Assembly: GCF_900116365.1 (NCBI RefSeq)
Contig: NZ_FPAG01000001.1
Coordinates: forward strand, 399,924-463,923
Source: Zhouia amylolytica
GTDB lineage: Bacteria; Bacteroidota; Bacteroidia; Flavobacteriales; Flavobacteriaceae
DNA length: 64,000 bases
Direction: 5' to 3'
In this document: positions 63,542 to 64,000 of the stretch, piece after piece
Numbering within the stretch: the first letter of the stretch is position 1
Layout of the letters: the number at the start of each line of letters is the position of its first letter
The notes under the pieces: model-generated
Seen by the model: the letters and a program-made list of their open reading frames with translations, nothing else
What the model was told of the DNA's origin: nothing
Database searches by the model: none
Program-made: the position numbers and the translations under genes

Positions 63542-64000
63542 TTATCCTTTATATTTCTCAGACAATTCCTTCGCCACAGACGCTAATGTATCTGTAACTT
63601 CGTCTGTTAGTTTCCCTGCTTTAAGCGTATCTAAGATATCTCTGTGCTTAGCATTCAAGTACTCGATATAATCTCTTTCGAATTCTTTTACCTTTTCAAC
63701 AGGTACATCTTTTAACAAGTTCTTAGAACCAGCGTAGATGATTGCCACCTGATCTTCAACAGTGTAAGGATCGTTTTGAGCTTGTTTTAAGATCTCAACG
63801 TTACGCTTACCTTTCTCAATCACGTTCATTGTAGCAGCATCAAGGTCAGATCCGAATTTAGCAAAGGCCTCTAATTCGCGATACTGTGCTTGGTCTAACT
63901 TCAATGTACCAGCAACTTTCTTCATTGATTTAATCTGAGCTGACCCCCCTACACGTGATACAGAAATACCAACGTTAATTGCCGGACGAACACCAGAGTT
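63542..64000 (-). CDS. atpA: ATP synthase F1 subunit alpha (C-terminal part, cut by window edge)
   Basis: About 152 C-terminal residues are visible and the frame stays open to the right edge ([20 protein letters not shown] then [20 protein letters not shown]). The short frame that starts at an internal Met at 63925 is not a separate gene. [15 protein letters not shown] is the invariant region with the Arg that contacts the beta-subunit nucleotide, and the tail ends [10 protein letters not shown]. It catalyses ATP synthesis with beta, gamma and other subunits. Confidence 0.97.
   Translation of the reverse strand, partial: NSGVRPAINVGISVSRVGGSAQIKSMKKVAGTLKLDQAQYRELEAFAKFGSDLDAATMNVIEKGKRNVEILKQAQNDPYTVEDQVAIIYAGSKNLLKDVPVEKVKEFERDYIEYLNAKHRDILDTLKAGKLTDEVTDTLASVAKELSEKYKG

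Noticed and set aside
63542-63925. Separate 127-residue gene upstream of atpG
   Set aside because: The frame continues upstream to the window edge with conserved AtpA sequence; the Met is internal.
1-64000. Search for tRNA, rRNA, tmRNA, RNase P RNA and common riboswitches
   Set aside because: Reading the gaps by eye showed no CCA-ended cloverleaf, TPP, cobalamin or SAM riboswitch core; a covariance search would be needed to exclude weak ones.

Overview
This window is a stretch of chromosome from a member of Bacteroidota, almost certainly family Flavobacteriaceae. Evidence: AT-rich DNA, the flavobacterial SUF gene order, the gliding-motility lipoprotein gene gldH next to ricT, a single-subunit succinate dehydrogenase cytochrome b, EnvC/DUF4292/TPR and DUF2480/DUF3078 genes, many short Bacteroidota-type lipoprotein signals (SCEN, SCSSDDD), no obvious Shine-Dalgarno sequences, and several promoter-like TAnnTTTG boxes (the Bacteroidota -7 element). 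No rRNA, tRNA, CRISPR array, insertion sequence, prophage or defence island was recognised. Most of it is well-ordered core genome.

Layout. 1-10.3 kb (minus): an iron-sulphur assembly locus, A-type carrier - sufB - sufC - sufD - sufS - two M43 metalloprotease lipoproteins - small lipoprotein - sufE - DUF59 (SufT-like) - DUF2480 - DUF3078 (cut by the left edge). 10.4-17 kb: ArsR/DinB pair, thiL, a small DUF1660-like protein, an alpha/beta hydrolase, brnQ, a VOC protein, an aminopeptidase P. 17-21 kb (plus): ChaN-like protein and a large BNR-propeller protein. 21-24.6 kb (plus): sdhC-sdhA-sdhB, then a fused peptide-ABC ATPase. 26.4-27.8 kb (minus): 3-oxoacid CoA-transferase subunits. 27.9-32.4 kb (minus): ricT-gldH-PBP1A-pncA. 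32.5-35.2 kb (minus): trhO, a ferredoxin and trhP, i.e. both known routes to 5-hydroxyuridine-34 in tRNA in one cluster, with a candidate structured RNA or attenuator upstream. 35.7-39.3 kb (plus): recA, a lipoprotein, and an ECF sigma factor paired with a protein that joins a cytoplasmic anti-sigma-like head, one membrane helix, a long flexible linker and a beta-barrel-like tail. 39.4-42.4 kb: DUF3124 lipoprotein, plsC, trpS, lipoprotein. 42.6-48.9 kb (minus): macrodomain protein, sulfatase, S9 peptidase, CarboxypepD-like protein, lipoprotein. 49-52.8 kb (minus): LytTR regulator, LytS-type kinase, membrane-anchored unknown, dprA. 53-54.7 kb (plus): HU-CCDC81/SPOR protein and an acyl-CoA thioesterase. 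54.8-61.3 kb (minus): an envelope cluster (flippase, dut, sugar nucleotidyltransferase, TPR, DUF4292, EnvC). 61.5-62.5 kb (plus): a HEIGH-motif metalloprotease lipoprotein. 62.6 kb to the right edge (minus): atpG and the 3' end of atpA.

Most interesting points: the trhP-ferredoxin-trhO cluster and the terminator-ended RNA-like segment before it; the ECF sigma factor with a possible envelope-spanning partner; the duplicated metalloprotease cassette inside the SUF locus; a palindromic intergenic element that occurs both between sdhA and sdhB and between atpA and atpG with an identical 19-base core; a 33-bp-spaced direct repeat before sdhC; and -7 boxes only four bases from the start codons of thiL and the HU/SPOR gene, which suggests leaderless mRNAs.
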